64,000 nt of DNA from Deltaproteobacteria bacterium (GTDB lineage: Bacteria; Myxococcota_A; Polyangia; Polyangiales; Ga0077539), in contig CANJUR010000001.1 of the NCBI GenBank assembly GCA_947477565.1, forward strand, positions 91,996 to 155,995, in the 5' to 3' direction. Of the stretch, positions 34,563 through 43,318 are shown in pieces; within the stretch, counting starts at the first letter, position 1; the number at the start of each line of letters is the position of its first letter. The position numbers and the translations under genes were made by a program. Under the pieces are notes generated by a model. That model was not told where the DNA came from. It was given only the letters and a program-made list of their open reading frames with translations, and made no database searches.

Positions 34563-36557
34563 ATGACCGAGACCGTTGACGCCACTGCGATTCGCCGCGC
34601 GCTCGACCAGAGCCGCGGACAGCGCACCCAGATCACCCGCGGCGCGCCGCTCCCCATCGACACCGCCCACGTGGTTGGTGCCTGCCCCAATTGCGGGCAC
34701 GTGGGTGCGACGATCCTCGGGTTCCCTGATCCTCCGTACGCTGGTCCGCAGGGGCAGCCGCGCTACCGCGGCGCGAAGGAACTCAACCGCTTCATCGAGG
34801 AGCTCTTCAAGAACCCCCCGCCGCTCCCTGCGGTGGAGGATCCGTCGGAGCCCTCGAATACCGTCGGGCAGCCGCCGAACTGGAAGGGTCTCTGTGTGTG
34901 CGGCGCCAAGATCATGCCGCCGCAGCCCGATCCCCGCACGGGCGAGATGGTCAGTGTGGAGGGAGCGACCCCACGCCGCGTGTGCGGCGTTCGCTTCATC
35001 AAAGCGATGCCTGGATCTGGCGCCGAGCTTGTGGTCGAGGGCCTCTCCGGTGGCGACGGCGGCGTGCCGTACACCGACGGCGTGGTGATTCGCACGCGGC
35101 TGCTGCGCGCGCCCCTCGACGGCGCGGAGACAGAGGTTTCTGAGACCGTGGACGACGACGCGATCGAGAAGACCTTCGGCCGGACACTGACGTTGGCGAA
35201 GGTCTGGAAGATCGTGCTCGACGCGGCCGCGAAGGGAGAAGAGTCCCTCCGCGAGGTGGAGCCGGGGTACTGGGTGTGGGCCGGACCGAAGGACGATGCG
35301 GGCCTCGAGCAGCGCGTGAAGGACCTCGTCGGCGAGGACAAGCACAAGGCTGCGTTTCCGTTGGCGATGCTGCCGCAGGTCGCGCCGATGCCCCAGGGGC
35401 CGGCGTTTCCGCAGTGGGCCTACGAGCACTCCGAGGCCATCCTGAAGGGCGAGCTGCGCGCGGGCGTGGTGATGGACCAGGCCGTGACGCGCAAGCTGCT
35501 CCAGGGGCAGATGGAGCGCAGTGGACTCGGTTGGCAGGAGCAGAACGAGGGCGCGGTGCTGATCGCCACGGCGGGCGAACTGGTGTGGCCCATGGAGGTG
35601 CCGATCGTGGCGCTGGGCGCTGCGCACCTGGGGTGGTTTCTCGGAGAGACGACGGCGGCGGCGGTGGGCGAGACGACGGCACGCATCACCGAGGTGAAGC
35701 GCTTCGTCGATGGGGTGCGGGCCGAGCGGCCGGAGATCACCTTCGTGGTGCAGGGCACGCAGATCGTTCCGAAGCGGGCCGACGGCACCGCGGGGCGCGC
35801 GCTCAACCTGATGGACATGCCGTTCCGCATGCCTGTGGGCAGCAAGGACTTCAAGCGCGAGCTCCGCTTCGCGTGCGACGAACTGCCGAAGAACCTCGAC
35901 CCGACGCGGTGGTGTCCGTGCGGCGAGAAGGCCTGGGTATGCGCGCGCATCTTCCCGGCCCGCGTGGTTGAGCAGTTCAAGCAGGCGACGCAGGGCAAGA
36001 GCCCGAAGATCATCGAGCAGTGGAATGACGCGCTCCTCGTTGCGGTCATTTCCGACGACCGCCACGTGCGCATCCCGACGCAGGAGGAGCTCGAGGGCGC
36101 CGGCCTCAAGGGCGACATCTTCGATCGCCGCCTTGCGGAAGAGCTTCCCAACAGCATCTTCGCCGTCGATGTCTCGATGCACGAAGACAAGAACCAGAAG
36201 CGCGCGCTGCTCGCGTTTGGTCCGCTCGTGGCGAGCGTGGTGATCAACGACCACCTCATCAGCGCGATGCACGGCGCTTGCGGCAAGCCGCTGCGCGGCG
36301 ACGAGGTCTCCGCCGTGGTGACCACGCCCAACGTGATCTGCCTTCACGAACCGGGCTTCGACGACGCCCGCCTCGAGCAGGTGCTCGACATGGGCGCAGC
36401 GATGGACGGCCTCCCTGCCGAGGTGAAGCCCCCGTTCGATCTCTCCTGGGACGTCTCGCTCACAGCCGCCCCGGTGGGCCGCTTTCTCAACCTCAACCCT
36501 GCCCCGCAGGGTCAGGGTCCGCAGCAGGCCCCTCCCCAGCCCCAGCGCGGTCGGTGA
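34563..36557 (+). CDS. Large cysteine-containing soluble protein of unknown function
   Basis: From ATG 34563 the protein is 664 residues with no signal peptide or membrane helix. Two zinc-binding-like Cys patches are visible. One near the N-terminus combines CPNCGH with a later CVCG. The second, past the middle, reads RWCPCGEKAWVCARIFPA. Between them are alpha/beta stretches such as EGAVLIATAGELVWPMEVPI, and the C-terminus is Pro/Gln-rich. I do not recognise a family. A further frame exists upstream but is GC-biased and lacks a ribosome site; GGAG precedes ATG 34563. Codon use and the long uninterrupted frame make it a real gene. It is followed after 16 bases by the aminotransferase-like gene. 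Confidence 0.75.
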   Translation: MTETVDATAIRRALDQSRGQRTQITRGAPLPIDTAHVVGACPNCGHVGATILGFPDPPYAGPQGQPRYRGAKELNRFIEELFKNPPPLPAVEDPSEPSNTVGQPPNWKGLCVCGAKIMPPQPDPRTGEMVSVEGATPRRVCGVRFIKAMPGSGAELVVEGLSGGDGGVPYTDGVVIRTRLLRAPLDGAETEVSETVDDDAIEKTFGRTLTLAKVWKIVLDAAAKGEESLREVEPGYWVWAGPKDDAGLEQRVKDLVGEDKHKAAFPLAMLPQVAPMPQGPAFPQWAYEHSEAILKGELRAGVVMDQAVTRKLLQGQMERSGLGWQEQNEGAVLIATAGELVWPMEVPIVALGAAHLGWFLGETTAAAVGETTARITEVKRFVDGVRAERPEITFVVQGTQIVPKRADGTAGRALNLMDMPFRMPVGSKDFKRELRFACDELPKNLDPTRWCPCGEKAWVCARIFPARVVEQFKQATQGKSPKIIEQWNDALLVAVISDDRHVRIPTQEELEGAGLKGDIFDRRLAEELPNSIFAVDVSMHEDKNQKRALLAFGPLVASVVINDHLISAMHGACGKPLRGDEVSAVVTTPNVICLHEPGFDDARLEQVLDMGAAMDGLPAEVKPPFDLSWDVSLTAAPVGRFLNLNPAPQGQGPQQAPPQPQRGR

Positions 36558-36573
36558 TACATTCCCGCGCGCT

Positions 36574-37731
36574 TTGACGACCATCGACAGCGCGACCCTC
36601 CGCTCCCACTACACCGCCTTCCTCCGTCCCGATCGGGTGCTCCTCACGGGGCACTCGCACCAGGCGTGGCCCGACATCGCCCGCGACGCGCTCACCGAGT
36701 GCTTCGACGACGCTGCGCTGCACGTAGACGACAAGTGGGGCGCGGCCTTCGCGGTGGCCGATGAGGTTCGCGCGGGCATCGCCTCCGCTCTAGGCGGGCG
36801 GGCCCGAGACTATGCGCTCGACGGCAACACCCACGCCCTCGTGACGCGCTTTCTCAGTGCCCTTCCGCTGCGCACGCGTCGGCACATCGTGACCACCGCG
36901 GGCGAGTTTCACACCCTGCACCGGCAACTCCGACGCCTCGCCGAGGAGGGCGTGCGCGTGACCTTCATCGACCCGTCGCCGGTCGATACCCTCGCCGCAC
37001 GACTCACCGCCGCGGTCACCGCCGACACCGCCGCGGTGCTCTGCTCGTCGGTGCTCTTCGAGACCTCCAGCGTGGTGCCCGGCCTGGGTGACCTCGCGGC
37101 CCGATGCCGCGCGCACGGAGTGCCGCTGCTCGTAGACACGTACCACCATTTCGGCGCGCTCCCTTTCGACCGCGCGGCGCTTGGCGACGAGGTGTTCGTG
37201 CTCGGCGGCGGGTACAAGTACGCGCAGTGGGGCGAAGGCGTTTGCTTCCTCGGCGTGCCGCCGGGGTGCGACTTCCGGCCGGTGGTCACCGGTTGGTTTG
37301 CAGACTTCGCGCACCTCGCCGACCGACGCACGGACACCCCGGTGGGCTACGGCGACGACGGTGCCGACCGCTTCGCCGGGGCCACCTACGACCCACTGAG
37401 CCACTACCGCGCGCGGGCGGTGCTGCGGTTCTTCGCCGCGCAGGGCATGACCCCATCAGCGCTGCGCGCGTGCTCGCTCCGCCAGACCGCACAGATCTTT
37501 ACCTGGGCTGATAAGCTTGGCCTGGACGTGGCGACGCCTCGGGCGGAAGACCGGCGCGGAGGATTCGTCTCCGTCCGTCTGCAAGACACCGGTGCGGCGA
37601 CCGAAGCACTCGCTGCGCAGGGGATTCGCGTAGATGCGCGGGGAGACCTGTTGCGCCTCGGTCCGGCGCCCTACAGCACGGACGGCGAGATCGATCGGGC
37701 GATGAAGGCACTGGGCACATGGGTTCAATGA
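36574..37731 (+). CDS. Class-V aminotransferase, kynureninase-like
   Basis: The 385-residue PLP enzyme probably starts at TTG 36574, only 16 bases after the preceding stop; no ATG lies nearby in frame. The fold-type I core shows VDTYHHFGALPF (the Asp that pairs with the PLP nitrogen) and GGYKYAQWGEGVCFL with the Schiff-base lysine. TGHSHQAWPD near the start and WFADFAHL resemble kynureninase-type substrate loops. It could cleave kynurenine or a related 2-amino acid, but no other tryptophan catabolism gene is here, so the substrate is uncertain. Its 3' end overlaps the next gene by 13 bases. Confidence 0.75.
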   Translation: MTTIDSATLRSHYTAFLRPDRVLLTGHSHQAWPDIARDALTECFDDAALHVDDKWGAAFAVADEVRAGIASALGGRARDYALDGNTHALVTRFLSALPLRTRRHIVTTAGEFHTLHRQLRRLAEEGVRVTFIDPSPVDTLAARLTAAVTADTAAVLCSSVLFETSSVVPGLGDLAARCRAHGVPLLVDTYHHFGALPFDRAALGDEVFVLGGGYKYAQWGEGVCFLGVPPGCDFRPVVTGWFADFAHLADRRTDTPVGYGDDGADRFAGATYDPLSHYRARAVLRFFAAQGMTPSALRACSLRQTAQIFTWADKLGLDVATPRAEDRRGGFVSVRLQDTGAATEALAAQGIRVDARGDLLRLGPAPYSTDGEIDRAMKALGTWVQ

Positions 37732-38237
37732 GAAGTGCGGCAGCGCTGGCGTGCGCGCTGTTTGTGGGGTGCTCTGGCGCGACGAGCGCGGGGCACAGCC
37801 GCAGCGGGGAGATCGTCTCGCGGGTGACGGCGATCCACGGCGGCGCTGGGCCATTCGTGGTGGCGGGCTACCGCATGGGGGAGCGCGCGCTGGCGGACCT
37901 CTCGCTCACCCGCGGAAGCTTCGACGTGGAGGTCGAGCACACCTCCCCCGCGATGGTGCAGTTCAGTTGCATCGCCGACGGGTTTGCGGCGGCGACCGGG
38001 GCCAGCATGGGGCGCCTCAACCTGCGACGCATCGACGCGACGGACGGATCGACCCGTACCCTCGTGCGCGACCGACGCAGCGGACGAACGGTAGTGCTGC
38101 GGCTGGCATCGGGCTTCCTGGCGCGGTTCCTCAACGTCCCGATGCCGGGGCTCGATGCGGCCGGGCAGGCGGTGCTGGGACTGCGCGACGACGAGATCTT
38201 CGAGGTGGTGAGCGAGCGACCAGGAGAGACGCGATGA
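37719..38237 (+). CDS. FmdE-like lipoprotein
   Basis: The 172-residue protein has a signal sequence with lipobox LFVGC (C18 from ATG 37719; an ATG 9 bases later is also possible). The mature part resembles the FmdE/PF02663 fold: a IHGGAGPFVVAGYRMGERAL segment where relatives have HGHxGPxxxxGYRMG, a FSCIADGFAAATG strand with the conserved Cys, and later TVVLRLASGFLARF. In FmdE-type proteins His and Cys residues bind a metal. Here the second histidine of HGH is glycine. Function in non-methanogens is unknown. It overlaps both neighbours, so it sits inside an operon. Confidence 0.6.
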   Translation: MGSMRSAAALACALFVGCSGATSAGHSRSGEIVSRVTAIHGGAGPFVVAGYRMGERALADLSLTRGSFDVEVEHTSPAMVQFSCIADGFAAATGASMGRLNLRRIDATDGSTRTLVRDRRSGRTVVLRLASGFLARFLNVPMPGLDAAGQAVLGLRDDEIFEVVSERPGETR

Positions 38238-38767
38238 GCGAGGTGGGCATGCCGTTCAAGCTGAGTCGGGAAAGCCAGATCCGGGTCGATCGCGACGGGC
38301 ACATCTGGCACGAGGACGAGCGGGTGCTGCACCCCGGGCTGGCGCGCACCCTCGCGCGCTGGATCGACCTCGACGACAGCGGCCGCTACGTGATGCGCAA
38401 CCCTCTCGACTGGTGCTTCATCACCGTCGATCACACGCCGCTGGTCGTGCGCACGGTGCGTCTGGAGACAGACCCGGCGATGCGCGTCGAGGTGGAGTTG
38501 TCCGACGACACGACGGAGCCGCTCGACCTCGCCAAGGTGCAGGTCGATCCCGACGGCGTGGTGTACGCGCACGTACGCGGCGGAAGGCTGTTGGCGCGCT
38601 TTGACCGTCAGCCGTCTTTCAAGTTTCTCGAGCATGTCGAGACCGACGAGAGCGGGCTGATGATTTTCGAACTCGGGAGCCTGAGCGCGCGCATCGCACC
38701 GTTGGAGCGGGGCGAGACGCTGGTGCCCCCTGCGCCCCCGACGAGGGCCATCACCGAGCGCCGCTGA
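38234..38767 (+). CDS. DUF1285-like protein
   Basis: The 177-residue soluble protein starts at ATG 38234, overlapping the FmdE-like stop as ATGA. Its segment IRVDRDGHIWHEDERVLHPG, then a partner helix and YVMRNPLDWCFITVDHTPLVV, resembles the DUF1285 pattern (dry-strand GxWYHDGxPI ... PVEKWxIxVEDxPFV). The family has solved folds but no known function. The assignment rests on pattern memory and is tentative. The C-terminal 40 residues are Pro- and Glu-rich. Confidence 0.6.
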   Translation: MSEVGMPFKLSRESQIRVDRDGHIWHEDERVLHPGLARTLARWIDLDDSGRYVMRNPLDWCFITVDHTPLVVRTVRLETDPAMRVEVELSDDTTEPLDLAKVQVDPDGVVYAHVRGGRLLARFDRQPSFKFLEHVETDESGLMIFELGSLSARIAPLERGETLVPPAPPTRAITERR

Positions 38768-38833
38768 CCCGACGCCGTGGCGGTTGACCCCGCGCGCGGC
38801 CCGGTGCTACCGCCCTTCGCGAGAAGCCTCAGG

Positions 38834-39088
38834 ATGGTCACGGTCACTCTCTACACCCGGCGCGGTTGCCACCTCTGCGATGAGGCGAAGGCGGTGCTTG
38901 AGGCGGTTTGTGAGCAACATCCATTCGAGTTAACGATCTTCGATATCGACGATGATCCGGTGCTCATCGCCCGCTACACCAACGACGTGCCGGTCATCGC
39001 CGTCGCCGGTCGCACGGCCTTCAAATATCGGCTCACCGCCGATGACCTCCTCGCGCGCCTCCGCCGCGCTGAAGCGCAGGACCCATGA
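38834..39088 (+). CDS. Glutaredoxin-like protein (DUF836 type)
   Basis: The 84-residue protein is a thioredoxin-fold glutaredoxin-like domain with CHLC at C12-C15 in LYTRRGCHLCDEAK, a DIDDDPVLIARY segment and the cis-proline VPVIAV. DUF836 members are small cytoplasmic redox proteins. Its stop overlaps the next start as ATGA, coupling it to the TlpA-like gene. A GTG at 38777 would extend it by 19 residues. Confidence 0.85.
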   Translation: MVTVTLYTRRGCHLCDEAKAVLEAVCEQHPFELTIFDIDDDPVLIARYTNDVPVIAVAGRTAFKYRLTADDLLARLRRAEAQDP

Positions 39089-39669
39089 CCGCTCCCCGTC
39101 CCCCAAGTCATTCCATCGTCACGGCCATCACCGGGCTCTTCGTCGTCGCGGCGCTGTGCGTGGCAGTGGCTTTCGGCGTGGCTGCCCTCGACGGCGAACA
39201 CCGTCGCGGCGCGGCACTCATCACCGCGCTCCGCCCGGACTACGTCGGCAACGACCGCCTCGCGCCGGACTTCACCCTCCGCGATCGCAACGGGCAGGCC
39301 TTGCGCTTGAGTTCACTGCGCGGCCGCACGGTAATTCTTCACTTCTGGTCGCGGGAGTGCCCGCCGTGCATCGAGGAGCTATCCGAGTCGCTGCCTGCCT
39401 TTGACGAGCTTCTTCAGGGCTCACCCGAGCTAGCGCTGGTGCTGGTGAGCGTCGATGCCAACTGGGAGGCCGTCGCCCCGCTGGTGCCGCCGTCGATGCG
39501 CTCGCCGGTTCTTTTCGACCCCGACCGCAGCGTGGTCGAGCGCCGCTACGGCACCAAACTCTTCCCAGAGACGTGGATCATCGATCGCAACGGCGTGATT
39601 CGCGCCCGCTTCGACCGCACCCTCGAGTGGACCAACCCGGCGCTGCTCTCCTTCGTCCGCTCGCTCTGA
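39085..39669 (+). CDS. Membrane-anchored TlpA/ResA-like thioredoxin
   Basis: The 194-residue protein has one N-terminal membrane helix (about 13-35, TGLFVVAALCVAVAFGVAAL) and a periplasmic AhpC/TSA-like redoxin domain. DFTLRDRNGQALRLSSLRGR leads to the CxxC WSRECPPCIEEL near 90-101, and VLVSVDANWEAV and KLFPETWIIDRNG follow. Such proteins reduce disulfides, for instance in cytochrome c maturation. It lies between a glutaredoxin-like gene and lgt. Confidence 0.88.
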   Translation: MTAPRPPSHSIVTAITGLFVVAALCVAVAFGVAALDGEHRRGAALITALRPDYVGNDRLAPDFTLRDRNGQALRLSSLRGRTVILHFWSRECPPCIEELSESLPAFDELLQGSPELALVLVSVDANWEAVAPLVPPSMRSPVLFDPDRSVVERRYGTKLFPETWIIDRNGVIRARFDRTLEWTNPALLSFVRSL

Positions 39670-39745
39670 ATCCGCGACCGCTGGAGTGCATTCAGCACTG
39701 ATGGGTGCTTGACCGCGTGGGGATGCCCTTCTACACCGCCACCCC

Positions 39746-41014
39746 ATGCATCCGGTCATGATCACGGTCCCAGGGTGGGCGTTCAAGTTCATCGTACCCG
39801 CACTTATTTTGTGGGGTATTTATTCCATCATCGTCAACGTCAACCGCGCCGGCGCCGTCCCGCCGAAGAAGGTCGCGGGCGCTGACGCCAAGGACGACAC
39901 CGCCGATAAGGGTCCCATCGCCGATTCCCCCGCCAACGCGCTGCTCTCCGTCGCCATCGGCATCGGGGTCTTCGCCTACGCCGCCCCGCTCGGGCTCCAC
40001 GGCACCAACGGCGAGAAGGCCCTCCAGGTCCTCAAGGGCTTCGCCAACGGGCCCAACTGGAAGGGCGCCTGGGAGTCTCTCCCCATCTACTCGTACGGCG
40101 TGATGCTCGGGCTCTCGCTTGTCGTCGGCTGGTACGTTGTGCTCGGCCTCACCGACCGGCAGGGCCTCCCCCGCGAGAAGATGGCTGACTGCTACGTTTT
40201 CACGGCCTTCATGGCCGTGGTCGGCGCGCGGGTCCTCTACTTCCTCACCAACCTCGACGAGTTCTCCTCGCCGCTGCAGATCTTGCAGCTCCGCTCCGGT
40301 GGACTGGTCGCCTACGGCGGCTTCCTCGGCGGTCTGCTCGGCAGCATGATCTTCCTCTTCCGCAACGGCTTCTCGCTCTGGAAGTGGGCCGACGCCGCGG
40401 TGCCCGCGCTCGGCTCCGGGCTCATGATCACCCGACTCGGTTGCTACATGTACGGCTGCGACTTCGGCCAGCCGCTTCCGCCGCACGCGCCCGGGTGGTT
40501 GAAATTTCTCGGCACCTTCCCCCACTGGGTTGACGGCCACGGCGCACCCGCCTGGCAGCAGCACGTCCGCCTCGGGTTTCGCGCCTCGCGTGACCTCTGC
40601 GAGCGCGCCTACCACGGCCTCTTCAACGCCGCCGATGGCCTCTGTCACATCGCCCCGACCACCGAGCACTCCGTCCCGGTGCATCCGACGCAACTTTACG
40701 AGTCACTGCTCGGCCTCGGCGTCTTCGCGACGCTGCTCTTCATGTGGCGTCGACGCCAGTGGGAAGGCCAGATCTTCCTCTCCTTCTGGATCGTCTACGG
40801 CATCGGCCGCGGGCTCCTCGAGGTCATCCGCGACGACGCTGAGCGCGGCACCGTGGGCAGCCTCTCGACTTCGCAGTTCATCGCCCTGGTGACGATCGTC
40901 GTCTGCGTGCCGCTGTACCTCTACCGCCGCAAGAACGCCGAGCGCGCCGCACCCGCGAACCTCTTCGCCCCGATCGTTTCCGCTCCCGCCGCCGTGCCTG
41001 CTCCCGCCACCTGA
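39746..41014 (+). CDS. lgt: Prolipoprotein diacylglyceryl transferase Lgt, with N- and C-terminal extensions
   Basis: Lgt transfers diacylglycerol from phosphatidylglycerol to the lipobox cysteine of lipoproteins, the first lipidation step in the inner membrane. The 422 residues exceed the usual 260-300. Visible motifs include SGGLVAYGGFLGGLLGS, RLGCYMYGCDFG, HPTQLYESLLGLGVF and GRGLLEVIRDD near the end of the core. An extra N-terminal helix with a charged loop (about 30-65) and an Ala/Pro-rich tail are additions. A long insert rich in aromatic residues (HAPGWLKFLGTFPHW onward) sits between the RLG loop and HPTQ. This region encodes many lipoproteins, and this is the better candidate for the housekeeping enzyme than the copy at 5497. 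Confidence 0.9.
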   Translation: MHPVMITVPGWAFKFIVPALILWGIYSIIVNVNRAGAVPPKKVAGADAKDDTADKGPIADSPANALLSVAIGIGVFAYAAPLGLHGTNGEKALQVLKGFANGPNWKGAWESLPIYSYGVMLGLSLVVGWYVVLGLTDRQGLPREKMADCYVFTAFMAVVGARVLYFLTNLDEFSSPLQILQLRSGGLVAYGGFLGGLLGSMIFLFRNGFSLWKWADAAVPALGSGLMITRLGCYMYGCDFGQPLPPHAPGWLKFLGTFPHWVDGHGAPAWQQHVRLGFRASRDLCERAYHGLFNAADGLCHIAPTTEHSVPVHPTQLYESLLGLGVFATLLFMWRRRQWEGQIFLSFWIVYGIGRGLLEVIRDDAERGTVGSLSTSQFIALVTIVVCVPLYLYRRKNAERAAPANLFAPIVSAPAAVPAPAT

Positions 41015-41183
41015 GCAATTCGAACATCTTCGTTTGAAAATCTCGCAGGTGTGGCCCTTGCGCCGCACATCGTCTTGCGGTCCCCTGCCTCGTGGGCTTC
41101 GAGTTGCGACGTGATCGTCGCGGGTTGCTGCCCCGTCGCGACGCGACGGCGCGCCGCCTGGGCTCACCGGAAGGGCGTCCTCC

Positions 41184-43289
41184 ATGCCTCATCTCATTGG
41201 AATCCAACTGCACTCCGACGGTCTCGGAGTGGCTGCCATGAGGCCCGACCAGACCATCGCGCTGCGATCGGTGGGTGACATGGCGAGCGTCATCGAGCGC
41301 ACCAGCGCACAGCCATGGAAGTGGTCACTCGGGGCCGACGGGCGCGACGCCGAGGCGGTGGCGGCCGCGCACGAACTCTTCCTGGGCCTGCAGCACGCCA
41401 TGGGCGACGACAGCATCCTCGCCGCCATCGCGGTGCCTGCGATCTGGAACGACCGCAAGCGCCGATCGCTTCTCCTCGCGATGGAAGACACCTCGGTGGA
41501 GACCATGCGCCTCGTGCGCGACACGACCGCGCTGGCCGCCGCAGCTACGACGCTCAACCCCTCGCTCAGCGGGCTCTGCGCCATCGCCCACGTCGGAACT
41601 CACAAGCTCGAAGTGACCCTCGCGGAGGTCACCCGGGGCACCATCCAGGCGCGCTCGCGCCAGTCCGTGATGGGGCTCAGCGGGTCCAACATGCGACCCG
41701 AGTCGATGCTGCCGCTCATCAGCGAGGTCGCGCGCTTCGCCACCCGCGAGGCCGGCTTGGCCGCTGGGGATGTGCGTCACTTTCTCTGCGCCGGACGACG
41801 CGCCGCCGAGCCCACGCTGGCCAAAGGCCTCGCCACCATCTGGGGCCTTCCCGCGCAAGTGTTTCCCGAAGGCGTCATCGCCATTGGCGCCGCCCACATC
41901 GCCGTCGGCCTCACCGGCTTGATGGCTCCCTGGAACCTCCTCGACGACCTCGACGAGTCCCCGCTCGCCAACTTCCGAGGCAAACCCCGCCGCCGCACGA
42001 CCGGCGCCACGCCCACGCCCGCACGAAAAGCTGTCCCGGTGGACGTCTACCGCGCCCCCGCGGCACCCCCGGCGCGCCCCGACCTCCGCGATGTCGTGGT
42101 CGCTCGCGCCCCCGTCGTGGAGCGCCCGCCGGTGGCACCTCCGTCGATGCCGATGAGCGCGCACGTACCCAGTGACGAAGCCCACGACCGCAGCGGGCGC
42201 ATCAGCGAACACTCCTCCATCGCGCCCACATCCGGGCGCATCGTCGAGGTCCGGCCCTCGGGATCTTTCGTGGGGCTTCCGACGCTCGACTCCGTGCGCG
42301 CGCTGCATCTGATACACCCCTCCGAAGTCGACGCCCTCGCGCACCCGACCCTGGCCGCGCTGCTCAACCAGTTCACCTTCCTGCGCGCCCTGTCCGGAAC
42401 CCTCACGCTGCGCCACAACGCCGAGGAAGTTGTGCTCCACATCGAGCGCGGCGGTGTGTGTTTGACCCCTTCCGAGCGCGCCCGCGCACTGCACCCCTTC
42501 GACTGGTCCGATGGCACCTACAGCTGGCATCCCGAGAAGATCGCCTGGGCGGTGCAGAAGCACCGCGTGCCCATGACGGGCTTCGTCGTCGCCGGGCTCC
42601 GCATCCGCCTGCGTAACTTCGACGACGGCGTGTTCGCGCAAGGGCATCTGTCGAAGCTGCGACTGGCTCCGTCGGTACTCGACGACCGGCGCAGTCGCCT
42701 CGCGCGCCTCGGTCTCCCGGAAGCAGAAGAGCGCGCGGTGGACTACGTTCTCGACGGCACGCGCAGCTTCGAAAAGATTCTTGGCGAGGGCTACATCGGT
42801 CGCACGACGATGCACCGCCTGGTGGTACTGCTCGACCTCTACGGCATCCTGGACTGGCTGCAGCCCGCCGCGGCGGTGGTCGAAGATCCGGTCGCCGTGA
42901 TGGCCGCCCTGCTCGCGCGAATCGATACCGCCAACCACTTCGTCGCGCTCGGCGTGCACTGGAGTGCGCCGGAGGACGAGATTCGTGCGGCCTTTGAGAA
43001 GATGCAGACGACCTACGGAATGGGCGGAAGCTGGCAGCGACACGATCCCGCCCTGGCCGCGCGCATCATGGCGCGGAGCGCCGCAGCGTGGGCGGTTCTT
43101 CGCCTCGACGTGACCCGGGTGAAGCACCGGCGCGACGCGTACCCGGGGATGGATGAAGAGCTACTCGCGCCGCTGGTCGAGGCCCGCGCCAAGGCATTGC
43201 AGATGCGTGGCGAGAGCCGCGAAGCCGCGCGAATGATGCAACTGCACAACGAGTTTCACTTCACGCCGACGCCGAAGCCCAAGACCTGA
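41184..43289 (+). CDS. Fusion of degenerate Hsp70-like ATPase, DUF4388-like region and J-like domain
   Basis: The 701-residue protein has three parts. Residues about 1-245 resemble an Hsp70/actin-fold ATPase (IGIQLHSDG start, AIAVPAIWNDRKRRSLLLAMEDT, LVRDTTALAAAA, then AIAHVGTHKLEVTLAEV and GAAHIAVGL) but lack the DLGTT and DxGGG phosphate loops. A Pro/Arg-rich linker spans about 265-370. About 370-575 is a DUF4388-like region (LTLRHNAEEVVLHIERGGVC...LRLAPSVLDDRR), a module common in myxobacterial signalling proteins. About 585-660 looks like a J domain (HFVALGVHWSAPEDEIRAAFEK) without HPD. I infer a regulatory chaperone-derived scaffold. Homology calls here are pattern-based. Confidence 0.7.
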   Translation: MPHLIGIQLHSDGLGVAAMRPDQTIALRSVGDMASVIERTSAQPWKWSLGADGRDAEAVAAAHELFLGLQHAMGDDSILAAIAVPAIWNDRKRRSLLLAMEDTSVETMRLVRDTTALAAAATTLNPSLSGLCAIAHVGTHKLEVTLAEVTRGTIQARSRQSVMGLSGSNMRPESMLPLISEVARFATREAGLAAGDVRHFLCAGRRAAEPTLAKGLATIWGLPAQVFPEGVIAIGAAHIAVGLTGLMAPWNLLDDLDESPLANFRGKPRRRTTGATPTPARKAVPVDVYRAPAAPPARPDLRDVVVARAPVVERPPVAPPSMPMSAHVPSDEAHDRSGRISEHSSIAPTSGRIVEVRPSGSFVGLPTLDSVRALHLIHPSEVDALAHPTLAALLNQFTFLRALSGTLTLRHNAEEVVLHIERGGVCLTPSERARALHPFDWSDGTYSWHPEKIAWAVQKHRVPMTGFVVAGLRIRLRNFDDGVFAQGHLSKLRLAPSVLDDRRSRLARLGLPEAEERAVDYVLDGTRSFEKILGEGYIGRTTMHRLVVLLDLYGILDWLQPAAAVVEDPVAVMAALLARIDTANHFVALGVHWSAPEDEIRAAFEKMQTTYGMGGSWQRHDPALAARIMARSAAAWAVLRLDVTRVKHRRDAYPGMDEELLAPLVEARAKALQMRGESREAARMMQLHNEFHFTPTPKPKT

Positions 43290-43318
43290 GTTAGAGCGGT
43301 TCTCTGACCGGTCGGGCG

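Noticed and set aside
34557-36584. A 675-codon leftward open frame opposite the unknown Cys protein
   Set aside because: The plus strand has a GGAG ribosome site, zinc-like Cys patches and plausible alpha/beta segments. The minus translation is His/Arg/Leu-rich without a recognisable fold. I cannot fully exclude it, since the plus-strand protein is itself unassigned.
41116-41143. Regulatory hairpin before the Hsp70/J fusion
   Set aside because: CGTCGCG and CGCGACG pair across 14 bases, but such CG-rich inverted repeats are common by chance at this base composition.
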